DNA from: Dehalococcoidia bacterium
GTDB taxonomy: Bacteria > Chloroflexota > Dehalococcoidia > GIF9 > AB-539-J10
DNA: 35,390 bases
Assembly (NCBI GenBank): GCA_021162245.1
Contig: JAGGZD010000056.1
Span: 1-35,390 of the forward strand
Direction of reading: 5' to 3'
The notes beneath the pieces were generated by a model. The model saw only the letters and a list, made by a program, of their open reading frames with translations, had not been told where the DNA came from and did not search any database. Position numbers and translations under genes: made by a program. Position 1 is the first letter of the stretch. Every line of letters starts with the position of its first letter. Below, one piece after another: positions 20,615 to 30,215 of this stretch.

Positions 20615-20643
20615 ATCCTATCAATCTTGCAATTCCCTGTCAA
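20615..20643 (-). promoter_or_regulatory. Candidate sigma70 promoter for the SSS gene
   Basis: Minus strand TTGACA (20643-20638), 17-nt spacer, TAGGAT (20620-20615). Confidence 0.6.
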
Positions 20644-20771
20644 CAAAAAAATACTCGTCTGCACACTATCGAGAGGAGACAATATCCCAGAATTTGCCAG
20701 ACCCTTTGATAATACGAAAACTGGCAAAATGCTCCAGACATGGGCTAAAATGCTGGGTAGGCTAGTGCATT

Positions 20772-21650
20772 ATGAGTAAAGTAGCCGTGGTTGTCGATAG
20801 CGTTGCCTCTCTGCCCACGGAGTTGGTAGGCAAGTATGATATTCATATAATTCCTGTTCGAGTTGCAGTTGACGGCAGGGTTTACCATGATACCGACGAG
20901 GATTTGCCTGCGGAGCTAATTCACCGGTTTCAAAAACTACCGCAGATTGATACTACCCCCTGGCCTCCAGAATTCTATTTCCAGGAATATAAGAAGCTGA
21001 GCCGTGAGGCTGATAACATAGTACACGTAGTTTGCTTTTCGCAGTTTACGGCAACGATTTCCCTTGCTAAAGCAGGAGCTATGATGGCGCAGGAAGCTAT
21101 TCCTCACTTAAAGGTAGAGGTGCTTGATTCCACCACAGTTGCCATGGCTCAGGGCTTCATTGCCCTGGCAGCGGCTCGGGCTGCTGCTGAAGGTAAGGAC
21201 ATAAGCCAGGTGGTCGAAGTTGCTGATGCTGTTAAATCGAGGGTAGATTCAATCTTCAGTTTTGACACGCTTGGCTATTTAGCTCGGACAAGGCGTATTA
21301 ACAAACTGGCATCATGGGCAAGTTCTTTGCTCAATGTGAAACCGGTTATCAGACTTTGCCAGGGAAAACTATATCCCGTGGCATTGACCAGGTCGAAACA
21401 GAAAGCGACAGAAAAGATCATTAACAGGTTGGGGAAACATGTCGATGGAGGAGAGGCGCTGCACGTTGCGGTGATGGAAGTGGGGCGTCCAGCAGAGGCT
21501 GAAGACCTGGCTGCTATAATTAAGGAGCGAGTTCGTCCTGTTGAACTTTACATAATATCCTTTACTCCGGTTATGCAGGCTGTGGCTGGCCCGTCTGGAC
21601 TTGGGATTGCTTTTTATGGAGGGGAGCAGAACTCTGATGCCTCAATTTAA
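20772..21650 (+). CDS. DegV family protein (fatty-acid binding)
   Basis: [66 protein letters not shown]. Confidence 0.93.
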   Translation: MSKVAVVVDSVASLPTELVGKYDIHIIPVRVAVDGRVYHDTDEDLPAELIHRFQKLPQIDTTPWPPEFYFQEYKKLSREADNIVHVVCFSQFTATISLAKAGAMMAQEAIPHLKVEVLDSTTVAMAQGFIALAAARAAAEGKDISQVVEVADAVKSRVDSIFSFDTLGYLARTRRINKLASWASSLLNVKPVIRLCQGKLYPVALTRSKQKATEKIINRLGKHVDGGEALHVAVMEVGRPAEAEDLAAIIKERVRPVELYIISFTPVMQAVAGPSGLGIAFYGGEQNSDASI

Positions 21651-23631
21651 GCTTGTCTCTGATTTTCGGCTCACAGGTGACCAGGAACAGGCCGTGGACA
21701 AGCTGGTCGATGGCCTGGGAAAAGGCTATCGACAGCAGACTTTGATTGGCGTTACCGGTAGTGGCAAGACTTTCACCATGGCCAGTATAACGGCGAGAAT
21801 GCAAAAGCCGACTCTGGTTATTTGCCACAATAAAACACTGGCTGCCCAATTAGCCACGGAGTTCAGGGAATTCTTCCCGGAGAACGCTGTCGGATATTTT
21901 GTTAGCTACTATGATTACTACCAGCCAGAGGCTTATATTCCCAGCACTGATATTTATATTGAGAAAGAGAGTGATATAAATGAGGAGATTGATAAGCTGC
22001 GTCATGCAGCTACCAACGCTCTCTTTGAACGTCGTGACGTAATCATAGTGGCTTCAGTTTCGTGCATCTATAGCCTGGGTGAACCCGAGGAGTATCATAA
22101 TTTTGCCCTTACCGTTAAAAAGAATAGCTATTATGAGCGGAATGACCTGATCCGCCGCTTTGTGGATATGAGGTATGAGAGAAATGATTTTGAGCTTGGC
22201 AGGGGGAAATTCCGCATTCGAGGTGACACTGTAGAAATCCAGCCAGCCTATAAGGAAACTGCTATCAGGATAGAATTCTGGGGAGACGAAGTTGACCGCA
22301 TTGTAGATATTGATACTCTCACAGGTGAAATACTCACCCAATGTGAGCAGGTGGATATTTACCCCGCCAAGCATTTCGTTACTCCTCAGGATAAGCTGAC
22401 GGCAGCGATTGGCGATGTCAGGGTTGAGCTGAATGAGAGGTTAAAGGAGCTAAATGCTCGAGGCAAGGTATTGGAAGCACAGCGTCTTGAGTCGCGGACT
22501 AACTATGACATCGAAATGCTCCAAGAGGTGGGTTATTGCAGTGGGGTGGAGAATTACTCTCGCCATCTGCAACGCCGTGCTCCGGGAAGCACCCCCTGGA
22601 CATTGCTCGACTACTTTCCCCACGATTTCTTACTTTTCATAGATGAATCACATATGACTTTGCCGCAGATAAGAGGTATGTACCATGGTGATATGTCTCG
22701 GAAGCAAACCCTGATTGACTATGGCTTTCGTCTTCCCTCCGCCCTTGATAATCGCCCATTGAATTTTGAGGAGTTCAAGAGGCGCATTAACCAGGTTGTC
22801 TACGTTTCAGCTACCCCGAAACCATATGAATATGAACACAGCCAGCAGGTGGTTGAACAGCTAATTCGGCCTACAGGGTTGCTGGAACCTACTATAGAGA
22901 TTAAGCCAACGAAGGGGCAGATTGATGACCTCATTTACCAGATAAAAAACAGGGTGGATAAAAAGGAACGTTGCCTGGTGACGACTTTAACCAAGAGGAT
23001 GGCCGAAGATTTGAGTGACTACCTGAGGGAAATGGAGATAAAAACCCACTATCTGCACTCCGAGGTGAATACGCTGGAAAGGGTGGAAATCCTCCGCGAC
23101 CTTCGTCTGGGTGTCTATGATGTGGTTGTGGGCATTAATTTGCTTCGTGAAGGACTGGATTTGCCCGAGGTAAGCCTGGTGGCCATACTGGATGCTGATA
23201 AGGAAGGCTACCTGAGGTCGGAGGAAGCTCTTATCCAGACAATGGGGCGGTCTGCCAGGCATGTGAATGCTCATACCATAATGTATGCCGATACTATTAC
23301 CGCTTCCATGAGGAAAGCGATGGATGAAGTTTCCCGTCGGCGAAAAATCCAGGAAGTGTATAATAAGGAACATGACATAACACCACAAGGAATAAAGAAA
23401 GCAATCAAGGATATAAATGAGCAGGTCAGAACAGTGGCTGAAACTCGGATTCCCTACGTGGCTAACCCTCTTTCCAGGGAGGAGATGTCACGTCTTATAA
23501 AACAGCTCGAATCCCAGATGAAAAAGGCGGCGAAAAACCTGGAGTTCGAGAAAGCTGCTATGATTCGCGACCGCATCATCGAATTGAGGAAGGACGAGGA
23601 GGTAATTGGCCCTTTAACCAAATCTGGGTGA
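21637..23631 (+). CDS. uvrB: Excinuclease ABC subunit UvrB
   Basis: [64 protein letters not shown]-terminal UVR domain. The start is moved to ATG 21637 ([10 protein letters not shown]). Confidence 0.97.
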   Translation: MPQFKLVSDFRLTGDQEQAVDKLVDGLGKGYRQQTLIGVTGSGKTFTMASITARMQKPTLVICHNKTLAAQLATEFREFFPENAVGYFVSYYDYYQPEAYIPSTDIYIEKESDINEEIDKLRHAATNALFERRDVIIVASVSCIYSLGEPEEYHNFALTVKKNSYYERNDLIRRFVDMRYERNDFELGRGKFRIRGDTVEIQPAYKETAIRIEFWGDEVDRIVDIDTLTGEILTQCEQVDIYPAKHFVTPQDKLTAAIGDVRVELNERLKELNARGKVLEAQRLESRTNYDIEMLQEVGYCSGVENYSRHLQRRAPGSTPWTLLDYFPHDFLLFIDESHMTLPQIRGMYHGDMSRKQTLIDYGFRLPSALDNRPLNFEEFKRRINQVVYVSATPKPYEYEHSQQVVEQLIRPTGLLEPTIEIKPTKGQIDDLIYQIKNRVDKKERCLVTTLTKRMAEDLSDYLREMEIKTHYLHSEVNTLERVEILRDLRLGVYDVVVGINLLREGLDLPEVSLVAILDADKEGYLRSEEALIQTMGRSARHVNAHTIMYADTITASMRKAMDEVSRRRKIQEVYNKEHDITPQGIKKAIKDINEQVRTVAETRIPYVANPLSREEMSRLIKQLESQMKKAAKNLEFEKAAMIRDRIIELRKDEEVIGPLTKSG

Positions 23632-23714
23632 AGGAACAGTTTTTGAGCTCTTGTTTAACCGAACCACCCAGCTGGGCGACTGTGTTTTGAATGGTTTGCT
23701 TTGAACATCTACAC

Positions 23715-24989
23715 TCAGTCCTGGGTCTTCTCGCTTTGACTACTTTGCTTGTAGTATTGTTCTATAGCATGCAGACGCTGGAGCAATGTTGGGTGTGAAT
23801 AGTTGAGGAACACATAGAATGGGTGTGGTGTCAGGTTGGAGAGGTTATCGCTGGAGAGTTTCTTCAGTGCCTCTATAAGACTATGTGGTGCGCCTGCGGT
23901 CTCGGCGGCGAAGCGGTCTGCTTCGTATTCGTGGCGACGCGATATCACGCTCATCCCTAGTGAGAGCAGGAGCTCTATCGGTGTATAGAGCAAGCCAAAA
24001 AAGACGAAGCCTGTGTAAATAGAGGGTTGCTCTATGCCAAAGGCCTGGTATAACCCTACGCTGTGCAGGAAGATGGATAACAGGAAGAACAGGAACCCCG
24101 TGTGCAATATGCCGATTATCATCCCTTTCAGGATATGTTTCTTCTTGTAGTGCCCCACTTCGTGGGCTAGTATGGACACCATCTCGGGCACTGTTTGTTT
24201 CGCAATCAGGGTGTCATAGAGAGCGATGCGCTTGTTGTGTCCAAATCCAGTGAAGAAAGCGTTTGCCCTGGAGGAGCGTTTTGAACCATCCATGACGAAG
24301 ACGTTTTTCACAGGGAATTTAACCGAAGCAGCATAATTGAATATGGCGTCTCGCAACTCGCCGGACGCCATTGGGGTGAATTTATTGAACAGCGGCATGA
24401 TCCATGTCGGGGCGATAAATTGTACCACCAGGGAGTAAGCGGCTGCGGCTGCCCAGCAGTATAGCCAGGCATGTGCGCCACTGTGTTCGAAGAGTAGTAG
24501 AACGCAGGCAAGTAATGAGCCACCCAGCAGTGCCTCCAATCCAAGTTTCTTGAAAAGGTCCAGTATGAAGGTGCGTGGCGTGGTTCGATTGAAGCCGAAT
24601 CTTTCCTCGATTACGAAGGTGTCGTAAACGCTGAATGGCAGGCTGAGCAATGTGGAAGCCAGCGTCAGAATACCAATGTAGAGCAAGCCATTCACTAGAG
24701 GGGTGAAGCCCCATGATCGAACTAGCTGGTCGAGATAGTTGAAACCGCCGATAAACCAGAAGGCCAGCAGCACAACCAGCATGAAAGTGCTTTCGATGAT
24801 AGTGAAACGCGTATTTACGCGCGTATATTCCTGAGAGTTGTGATATTTCTGTGGCGCGTATATTCCTTCCAGTTCAGGAGGTAGTTCCAGCTTAAGAGCC
24901 TTGATGTTCAGCAGATTGGCAATTAGGTGCAGCACAAAATCTGCTATGAGAGCAACAATGATTATTATGAAAAAGTAATTTATCGTCAT
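23715..24989 (-). CDS. M48 family metallopeptidase (Ste24-like)
   Basis: HEVGHYKKKH zinc motif, RRHEYEADRFAAE, multi-TM N-terminal region. Confidence 0.93.
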   Translation of the reverse strand: MTINYFFIIIIVALIADFVLHLIANLLNIKALKLELPPELEGIYAPQKYHNSQEYTRVNTRFTIIESTFMLVVLLAFWFIGGFNYLDQLVRSWGFTPLVNGLLYIGILTLASTLLSLPFSVYDTFVIEERFGFNRTTPRTFILDLFKKLGLEALLGGSLLACVLLLFEHSGAHAWLYCWAAAAAYSLVVQFIAPTWIMPLFNKFTPMASGELRDAIFNYAASVKFPVKNVFVMDGSKRSSRANAFFTGFGHNKRIALYDTLIAKQTVPEMVSILAHEVGHYKKKHILKGMIIGILHTGFLFFLLSIFLHSVGLYQAFGIEQPSIYTGFVFFGLLYTPIELLLSLGMSVISRRHEYEADRFAAETAGAPHSLIEALKKLSSDNLSNLTPHPFYVFLNYSHPTLLQRLHAIEQYYKQSSQSEKTQD

Positions 24990-25259
24990 CTGTCAGTTAT
25001 GTTGTCTTCTGTTAATATGGCGGAGAGTGTCGGTTGTTTAGTATAGCTATTCTAGCAACGAATCTAAGATGCTGCAAACAGCAGGGGTAAAAAATGCTCA
25101 TTTTTCTAAAAAAAGACTTTCATTTTGCCATGTGATGTATGCGGTGCCAGTAGGCTGGATTCTGCCCTCATTCCGATTCAGGTTTTAGTTAGCTTGGACA
25201 CACAAGATTATTCTGGCTTAGAGAGAGAATTAAGCTATGTGCCAGGGGGGGGTGTGAAC

Positions 25260-25289
25260 TTGACCTGAAGTTTAAGGCATTGTTACAAT
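25260..25289 (+). promoter_or_regulatory. Candidate promoter for tRNA-Ala
   Basis: TTGACC (25260-25265), 18-nt spacer, TACAAT (25284-25289), 10 nt before the tRNA. Confidence 0.6.
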
Positions 25290-26927
25290 GCAGCCTGAGG
25301 GGATATAGCTCAGTAGGGAGAGCGCTGCGTTCGCAACGCAGAGGTTGGGGGTTCGAATCCCCCTATCTCCACCAAGGGTTTCAATAGGTAGAACTCCTAT
25401 TTGGTCCTTTGTTTTTCTATTTGTTGGTAGCGGCAGGTTATAGTGTATTGTAACCTGCTTTTTGTTTACCTCTATCCGTTTGATAAATGAGCGCAGGAAA
25501 GCCTTTCTCTCAATGAAGTCAGCTTCTTCAAGCAAGCCACGCAGGTCTCGGGCATAGGTTTTCACTAGATCAATATTTACTTGTTCAACACCCGCAGCTA
25601 TCATCTCCGCTTCTATCTCAACTCTGGTCATACTGAGTTGGTCCTGGCGGACCTTCAGTTCTTTAATTCTGGGCGCCAGATCATCAAGTTGGAGTTTTCC
25701 CGTTTCCAGAGCATCATAAAGCCTGGATAACCTGGACCTAACATCCACAAGTTCAGCGTCAATAACATCCATGCGGCCTTTAAGCACAGATGAGTTAGAC
25801 TGTAGTTCCTCATTTACCAGCTTTACCAATTCCTCGAGGTTTTCATCGGTCAGCACTTTGGCCCGAAGCTGCTCTATTACAAGTTTTTCTAATTTGTCCT
25901 TTGGTAACATCCTGGCATCGCAGGCATCTTCACCTTGCTTGAAACTCTTAGAACAGAGATAATAAAAATATCTATGAGATTTGGCGCTATGTCCGACCAT
26001 GGCTGCGCCACAAGAGCAAAAGAGAATCCCACTAAGAAGATAGAAACTGGGTACAGTACGCGGGTGAGTAACCTGCGGCCTTTTCAAGGTCATCTTTCGT
26101 TGGACTAATTGGAAGGTTTCGGGATTGATAATAGCTGGCCAGGCATTCTGCACTCTTATTGGAGGCTCACTACTATGGATTGCTGGATGTCCTGGTCTTC
26201 CACCCCACACCAGTGTGCCACAATAAGCTTCGTTAGTAAGCACTTTATGAATAGTTCCTCGGCCCCATCGTTCACCCCTACTTGTACGCACGCCTTCCTT
26301 GTTCAAGGTTTTGGCAATCTCCTTACATCCTATGTCCTTTGCTGCCATGTCAAATATCCTTCGAATTGTGTGTACAGCTACGGAATCCTCAGCCTCGGGT
26401 TCAAGCTTGTTTCTGGTCTTTGTCCCGTCCGAGACGGCTATCTTACGGAAGCCATAAGGTGGCCTGCTACCATTAAAAAAGCCTCTGGAAGCGTTTTCTC
26501 TCATACCTCGCTTGATATCCTGCCCGAGTTTGGCACTGTAGAACTCGTCTATAGACTCAATTACTCCCTCGAGCAATCGGCCGGTAGGGCTATCATCCAG
26601 AGGTTCATTGACAGAAATGACATCGATACCCTTGTTGCGTAGCAGGGTTTTATAAGTAATAGAATCAGCCCGGCTACGAGAAAAGCGGTTCAATTTCCAT
26701 ACAACTATGGCTTCAAAGGGTGGCTCCTTAGTCTTTGCCAGAGCCATCATCTCTCTGAAAGCAGGCCTCGCTGCGCTCCTGCCGCTCTCAGCCTCATCGA
26801 CGAATTCCCGCACTACCTGGTGCCCATTTCTCGATGCATAATCTCTCAAGCTTCTAAGCTGGGCTGATATGGACAGATCGACATCCTGTCTGTCTGATGA
26901 TACTCTGGCATAAAATGCTACTTTCAT
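25272..26927 (-). CDS. Large serine recombinase (resolvase/invertase + recombinase + zinc-ribbon domains)
   Basis: MKVAFYARVSSDRQDVDLSISAQLRSLRDYASRNGHQVV, WKLNRFSRSR, GTLVWGG..., zinc-ribbon-like FYLLSGILFCSCGAAMVGHSAKSHRYFYYLCSKSFKQGEDACDARMLP. The start is moved to M at 26927. The last ~35 codons run antisense through the tRNA. Confidence 0.93.
   Translation of the reverse strand: MKVAFYARVSSDRQDVDLSISAQLRSLRDYASRNGHQVVREFVDEAESGRSAARPAFREMMALAKTKEPPFEAIVVWKLNRFSRSRADSITYKTLLRNKGIDVISVNEPLDDSPTGRLLEGVIESIDEFYSAKLGQDIKRGMRENASRGFFNGSRPPYGFRKIAVSDGTKTRNKLEPEAEDSVAVHTIRRIFDMAAKDIGCKEIAKTLNKEGVRTSRGERWGRGTIHKVLTNEAYCGTLVWGGRPGHPAIHSSEPPIRVQNAWPAIINPETFQLVQRKMTLKRPQVTHPRTVPSFYLLSGILFCSCGAAMVGHSAKSHRYFYYLCSKSFKQGEDACDARMLPKDKLEKLVIEQLRAKVLTDENLEELVKLVNEELQSNSSVLKGRMDVIDAELVDVRSRLSRLYDALETGKLQLDDLAPRIKELKVRQDQLSMTRVEIEAEMIAAGVEQVNIDLVKTYARDLRGLLEEADFIERKAFLRSFIKRIEVNKKQVTIHYNLPLPTNRKTKDQIGVLPIETLGGDRGIRTPNLCVANAALSLLSYIPSGCIVTMP
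25299..25374 (+). tRNA. tRNA-Ala (anticodon CGC)
   Basis: GGGGATATAGCTCAGTAGGGAGAGCGCTGCGTTCGCAACGCAGAGGTTGGGGGTTCGAATCCCCCTATCTCCACCA. All four arms pair, the anticodon loop is TTCGCAA, and CCA is encoded. Confidence 0.96.
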
Positions 26928-26938
26928 ATCTTCCTCCT

Positions 26939-27850
26939 CTACATGCCGAGACGTCGGCAAATTCGGCACTGCCCCGGGATAAGCCCCATCATGCATATCT
27001 CTTCAGCAGCTCTTCTCGTTTTGGTGGTTGATGCTATGTGCGCTTCATAGCTTCTCATGAGCGTGTTCTTTATTTGTGTTGTTGACAGTTCCTTGAGTGC
27101 AGCAATGATATTGGTTCTGCAATTTTCTTCTTCGCCAAGAGCGAACGCCAGAGTGGTGCCTTGCCCATATTTGACCTGGCCTGTGTCGCTATCGGCAGAG
27201 ATGCTCTCCTCCATTCCAGCGATATCGAAGGGGAGTGGCAAGCTCATGAGGAGATAATGAGAAAGATGGTCAACTGCAGGCAAAAAGAGGCAGTGATCCC
27301 CTACAGCTCCATCTCTGAACTCGTACCCCGTTTTATTCTGGAGCAGTTCTGCTAGCTTCTGCTTAAGGTTCACGCGCTCCTCAATATGTGAGGAGAGTGT
27401 CCTCTTCCAAACCTGCAAAGCTCTGCTCAATGGATCCCTTTTCAGATGCTCCATAAGTAGCTGCCACTGTGCCTCAGCTTCGATATCCAGAGTAACCTCC
27501 GAGACCTCAGGATCAGGCCAATTTTGATACCTTGCTCTACCGCCAGGGAATGTCAATAATCCTATATCGGTTTCTCCCCAGGGGATGGCCTGGCTCGCAG
27601 GAAGAGGCTGAAGCACGACTACTAGTTTCTCTACGAGGTTTATCAGGCCTGTATTGTGCTTCTGCAGGGTTTCCTTCAACAGCTCTGCGTGGGCCAAGCT
27701 GATATCTCGCTCGCGCCTGGCATCGGCAATGCCCTTCTTGATCGTTCTGACATCTCGTTTGTACTTGGTCGCTATATCAATCTGCGGCTTACCTTTATCA
27801 TATTCATTCAACCACTGTCTTTTCATAACCATGGAAGTTTTTTTCGCCAT
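26939..27850 (-). CDS. HTH-containing protein of unknown function, apparent operon partner of the serine recombinase
   Basis: 303 aa; N-terminal WLNEYDKGKPQIDIATKYKRDVRTIKKGIADARRER resembles an HTH; 11 bp upstream of the recombinase start. Confidence 0.7.
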   Translation of the reverse strand: MAKKTSMVMKRQWLNEYDKGKPQIDIATKYKRDVRTIKKGIADARRERDISLAHAELLKETLQKHNTGLINLVEKLVVVLQPLPASQAIPWGETDIGLLTFPGGRARYQNWPDPEVSEVTLDIEAEAQWQLLMEHLKRDPLSRALQVWKRTLSSHIEERVNLKQKLAELLQNKTGYEFRDGAVGDHCLFLPAVDHLSHYLLMSLPLPFDIAGMEESISADSDTGQVKYGQGTTLAFALGEEENCRTNIIAALKELSTTQIKNTLMRSYEAHIASTTKTRRAAEEICMMGLIPGQCRICRRLGM

Positions 27851-27905
27851 TTGCCCTCCAAAAACTTGACAAGCTATTTAAGCATTTATTTACCTTACGA
27901 ATACC

Positions 27906-27935
27906 ATTATATAGGCTATTCTATGCAGTTGTCAA
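27906..27935 (-). promoter_or_regulatory. Strong sigma70-type promoter for the HTH-recombinase operon
   Basis: Minus strand TTGACA (27935-27930), 18-nt spacer, TATAAT (27911-27906). Confidence 0.7.
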
Positions 27936-27985
27936 GTGTGACTAGTGTCCAGTCCTGAGCAACCCCGTTTGCTAGAATATAAATA

Positions 27986-28159
27986 ATGGGAAAGATAAGG
28001 AAATCTGCAACGCCCGACTCGCGGTTGGCTTCTAGCGATGAGGAGAAATACGAACAGGGCTTACGGGCATTGGCACGCCTGATTGCCAGAGCACATTTAT
28101 CCAACGTGGCACGCAGACGGGAAAATGCACCATCTCCCAGGAGGAGGCTGGAAACTTGA
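27986..28159 (+). CDS. Small ORF (57 aa) translationally coupled to the downstream integrase
   Basis: Manual translation MGKIRKSATPDSRLASSDEEKYEQGLRALARLIARAHLSNVARRRENAPSPRRRLET*. Absent from the supplied ORF track. Its TGA overlaps the TTG start of the next ORF. Confidence 0.55.
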   Translation: MGKIRKSATPDSRLASSDEEKYEQGLRALARLIARAHLSNVARRRENAPSPRRRLET

Positions 28160-28869
28160 AGAATTCGCAGACGCCACATATGGAAACATATCTTGAGCCG
28201 AAGGCAATTGCCTTAATGGAAGAGCAAGCCAGATATGCCAGGGACAGGCTACTTATCAGGTTGCTGTTTCACTTGGGATGCCGTGTTTCGGAGGCCCTGG
28301 CACTGACGGTGGGTGACATAGACTTGAGAAAGGGGCTGGTTACGATTGTCCATCTGAAGACTCGTGTCAAACTATCCTGCCCTCACTGCCAGTCCAGGTT
28401 GTCCAGGTCTCACCAGTTTTGTCCTGCATGCGGTAGCAAGGTAAAGAAAGCAAGCAAAAGCGAAACAGAGAATTGCAGGTTGAGAACGTTGCCGATCGAC
28501 CCGGATACGCTGCAGATGCTCAAGGATTATATCTCCCGTGGCGGCCCAGTTTTGAGGCATGGCAAGATGTATATCTTTGGCATTAACAGGCATCGGGCCT
28601 GGGGAATAGTGAGGGATTGTGCTGAAAGAGCCAACTTGCCTCGCCTCTTGAATCCACAAACAGGAAAAAGCAGAGGCATAAGCCCCCACAGGTTACGAGA
28701 TGCCTTTGCCGTGCACGCAGTGAAGCTTGATGACTCAGGAGACGGGCTAAGGCTTCTGCAGGAACATCTGGGGCATGCAAATTTCAACACGACTGCGAAG
28801 TATCGAAAAATCAGCGGAGTTGAGCACAGGGAGTGGTACGAAAAGCTATGGAAAAAAGACATCCATTAG
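28156..28869 (+). CDS. Tyrosine recombinase (phage integrase catalytic domain) with a zinc-ribbon insertion
   Basis: GCRVSEALALTVGDIDL (Arg I), CPHCQSRLSRSHQFCPACGSK (CxxC..CxxC), ISPHRLRDAFAVH (HxxR), LQEHLGHANFNTTAKYRK (box II H, catalytic Tyr). No recognisable N-terminal core-binding domain. Confidence 0.85.
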   Translation: MKNSQTPHMETYLEPKAIALMEEQARYARDRLLIRLLFHLGCRVSEALALTVGDIDLRKGLVTIVHLKTRVKLSCPHCQSRLSRSHQFCPACGSKVKKASKSETENCRLRTLPIDPDTLQMLKDYISRGGPVLRHGKMYIFGINRHRAWGIVRDCAERANLPRLLNPQTGKSRGISPHRLRDAFAVHAVKLDDSGDGLRLLQEHLGHANFNTTAKYRKISGVEHREWYEKLWKKDIH

Positions 28870-28973
28870 GTGCGCTACCTTTAAGGCCAAGGAGAGGTGG
28901 CTTTTTGAGGCCCTTTGGCTGCGGTTGGTTTATAAGGGAGTTCCTGTTGGGCCATGGTCCCGGAGGATCACCT

Positions 28974-29381
28974 ATGATAAGCCCGAATGTTGGCGCTCCA
29001 CAAGCAGACATTTTCCATTATTACAAGCGAGCCATTCTCAGAGCGATTGCCGAGGACAGAGCCATCAGGCACGAAGAGCGAGAGGCAAAACGTCAAAAGC
29101 GTCTTATCTCGCCCGACAAAATAGACCAACTTATCAAAAGATATCTGGTTCATGCTCCCTACAAAGTCAACAGCTGTCGCTATCACTCCTTTGTCGTTTA
29201 CTTTTCAAATCTCCAGAGGTTGGGATGGGTGGAGTTTACGGGGCGGGAAGAGCCCTCTTCTCTCCAGGATAACTACCCTGCTGGACAGCCACGTAAGTAT
29301 TTTCGCTTGACTGCAGCCGGGCTCATGGCTGGTGATGCTGCCTGGTCGAACCCCTTGGCTGCTCTCTATGGCAGGAGGTAA
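28974..29381 (+). CDS. Putative winged-helix protein of unknown function
   Basis: ORF open from 28833. The more plausible part starts at MISPNVGAPQ (28974): SCRYHSFVVYFSNLQRLGWVEFTGREE...QPRKYFRLTAAGLMA has a wHTH-like pattern. The start is uncertain. Confidence 0.5.
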   Translation: MISPNVGAPQADIFHYYKRAILRAIAEDRAIRHEEREAKRQKRLISPDKIDQLIKRYLVHAPYKVNSCRYHSFVVYFSNLQRLGWVEFTGREEPSSLQDNYPAGQPRKYFRLTAAGLMAGDAAWSNPLAALYGRR

Positions 29382-29394
29382 GGAGGACCATAAA

Positions 29395-29676
29395 ATGTCG
29401 TTTGAACAAGAACACAACAATGGTCTCAACATCCGGGAATTCCATCGGGAGAAACTCCTTGAGCCCGGATGGCCTGGTGAGCTAAGTCCTTCTGAGCTGG
29501 CATACGTCAAATCAGAAATCAGGAAATCGCCTTCACTCAAGAGGATCTGGGGCTTCCGCCCTACAGCGAAAAGACTTTCCGAGAAGCATATACGGGATGT
29601 TGCCAGAAACGGAGTCATTCGCAAAAGCAAGCCAGTTTCAGCTTCAGCTACCAGAAGGCAAAAACCAAACAGGTAG
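29395..29676 (+). CDS. Hypothetical protein
   Basis: MSFEQEHNNGLNIREFHREKLLEPGWPGELSPSELAYVKSEIRKSPSLKRIWGFRPTAKRLSEKHIRDVARNG...; SD-like AGGAGG upstream. Its 3' end lies in the tandem repeat. Confidence 0.5.
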   Translation: MSFEQEHNNGLNIREFHREKLLEPGWPGELSPSELAYVKSEIRKSPSLKRIWGFRPTAKRLSEKHIRDVARNGVIRKSKPVSASATRRQKPNR

Positions 29677-30021
29677 GGATAAGCCTCAAAAGGGTTTAGA
29701 CCTTTTACAGGTAGCTACGAAAAGTGGCCCTTGAAGTGCCTTAGAAGCGTATTTCAAGTGACGCCTTAGCCTCTAAGATCAATCTGTTCTGTCAGCCAGG
29801 TAAATTCATGATGCTGGCAGGAACAGCCTGATTGGCAAATGCAAGCCAGTTTCAGCTTCAGCTGGCAGAAGGCAAAAACCAAACAGGTAGGATAAAGCCT
29901 CAAAAGGGTTTAGGCCTTTTACAGGTAGCTACGAAAAGTGGCCCTTGAAGTGCCTTAGAAGCGTAGCTCAAGTGACGCCTTAGCCTCTAAGATCAGCCTT
30001 TTTTGTCAGCCAGGTAAATTC
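29607..30021 (+). repeat. Two-copy near-tandem repeat, period 214 bp (copies ~29607-29807 and ~29821-30021)
   Basis: Shared stretches include AAGCCAGTTTCAGCTTCAGCT, AGAAGGCAAAAACCAAACAGGTAG, CTTTTACAGGTAGCTACGAAAAGTGGCCCTTGAAGTGCCTTAGAAGCGTA, CAAGTGACGCCTTAGCCTCTAAGATCA and GTCAGCCAGGTAAATTC. Offsets are 214 bp at both ends. Confidence 0.9.
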
Positions 30022-30215
30022 CTATTTTTTGAAAAAGGTTTTTGCGCAATATCATGTAAATATAGGTTCATTTTTTAATATCACAAAACTTCCTTTTGTT
30101 CAATAATAGGATCATAGAATTTGAACATTAACAAATAGCAATCACATAGAGGGTTGCTCATAGAGGAAAGCCAGAAGCCTAACCTTGCTCCAGTCTATTG
30201 CCTCTGAAAAGCAAA

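Noticed and set aside
25272-25372. C-terminal protein sequence DRGIRTPNLCVANAALSLLSYIPSG as a real domain
   Set aside because: It is the antisense translation of tRNA-Ala and its promoter.
27916-28179. Minus-strand ORF 27916..28179
   Set aside because: Covers the promoter region and lies antisense to the better-supported coupled small ORF 27986..28159.
29607-30021. CRISPR array
   Set aside because: Only two ~200-bp copies, no short repeat/spacer pattern and no cas genes.
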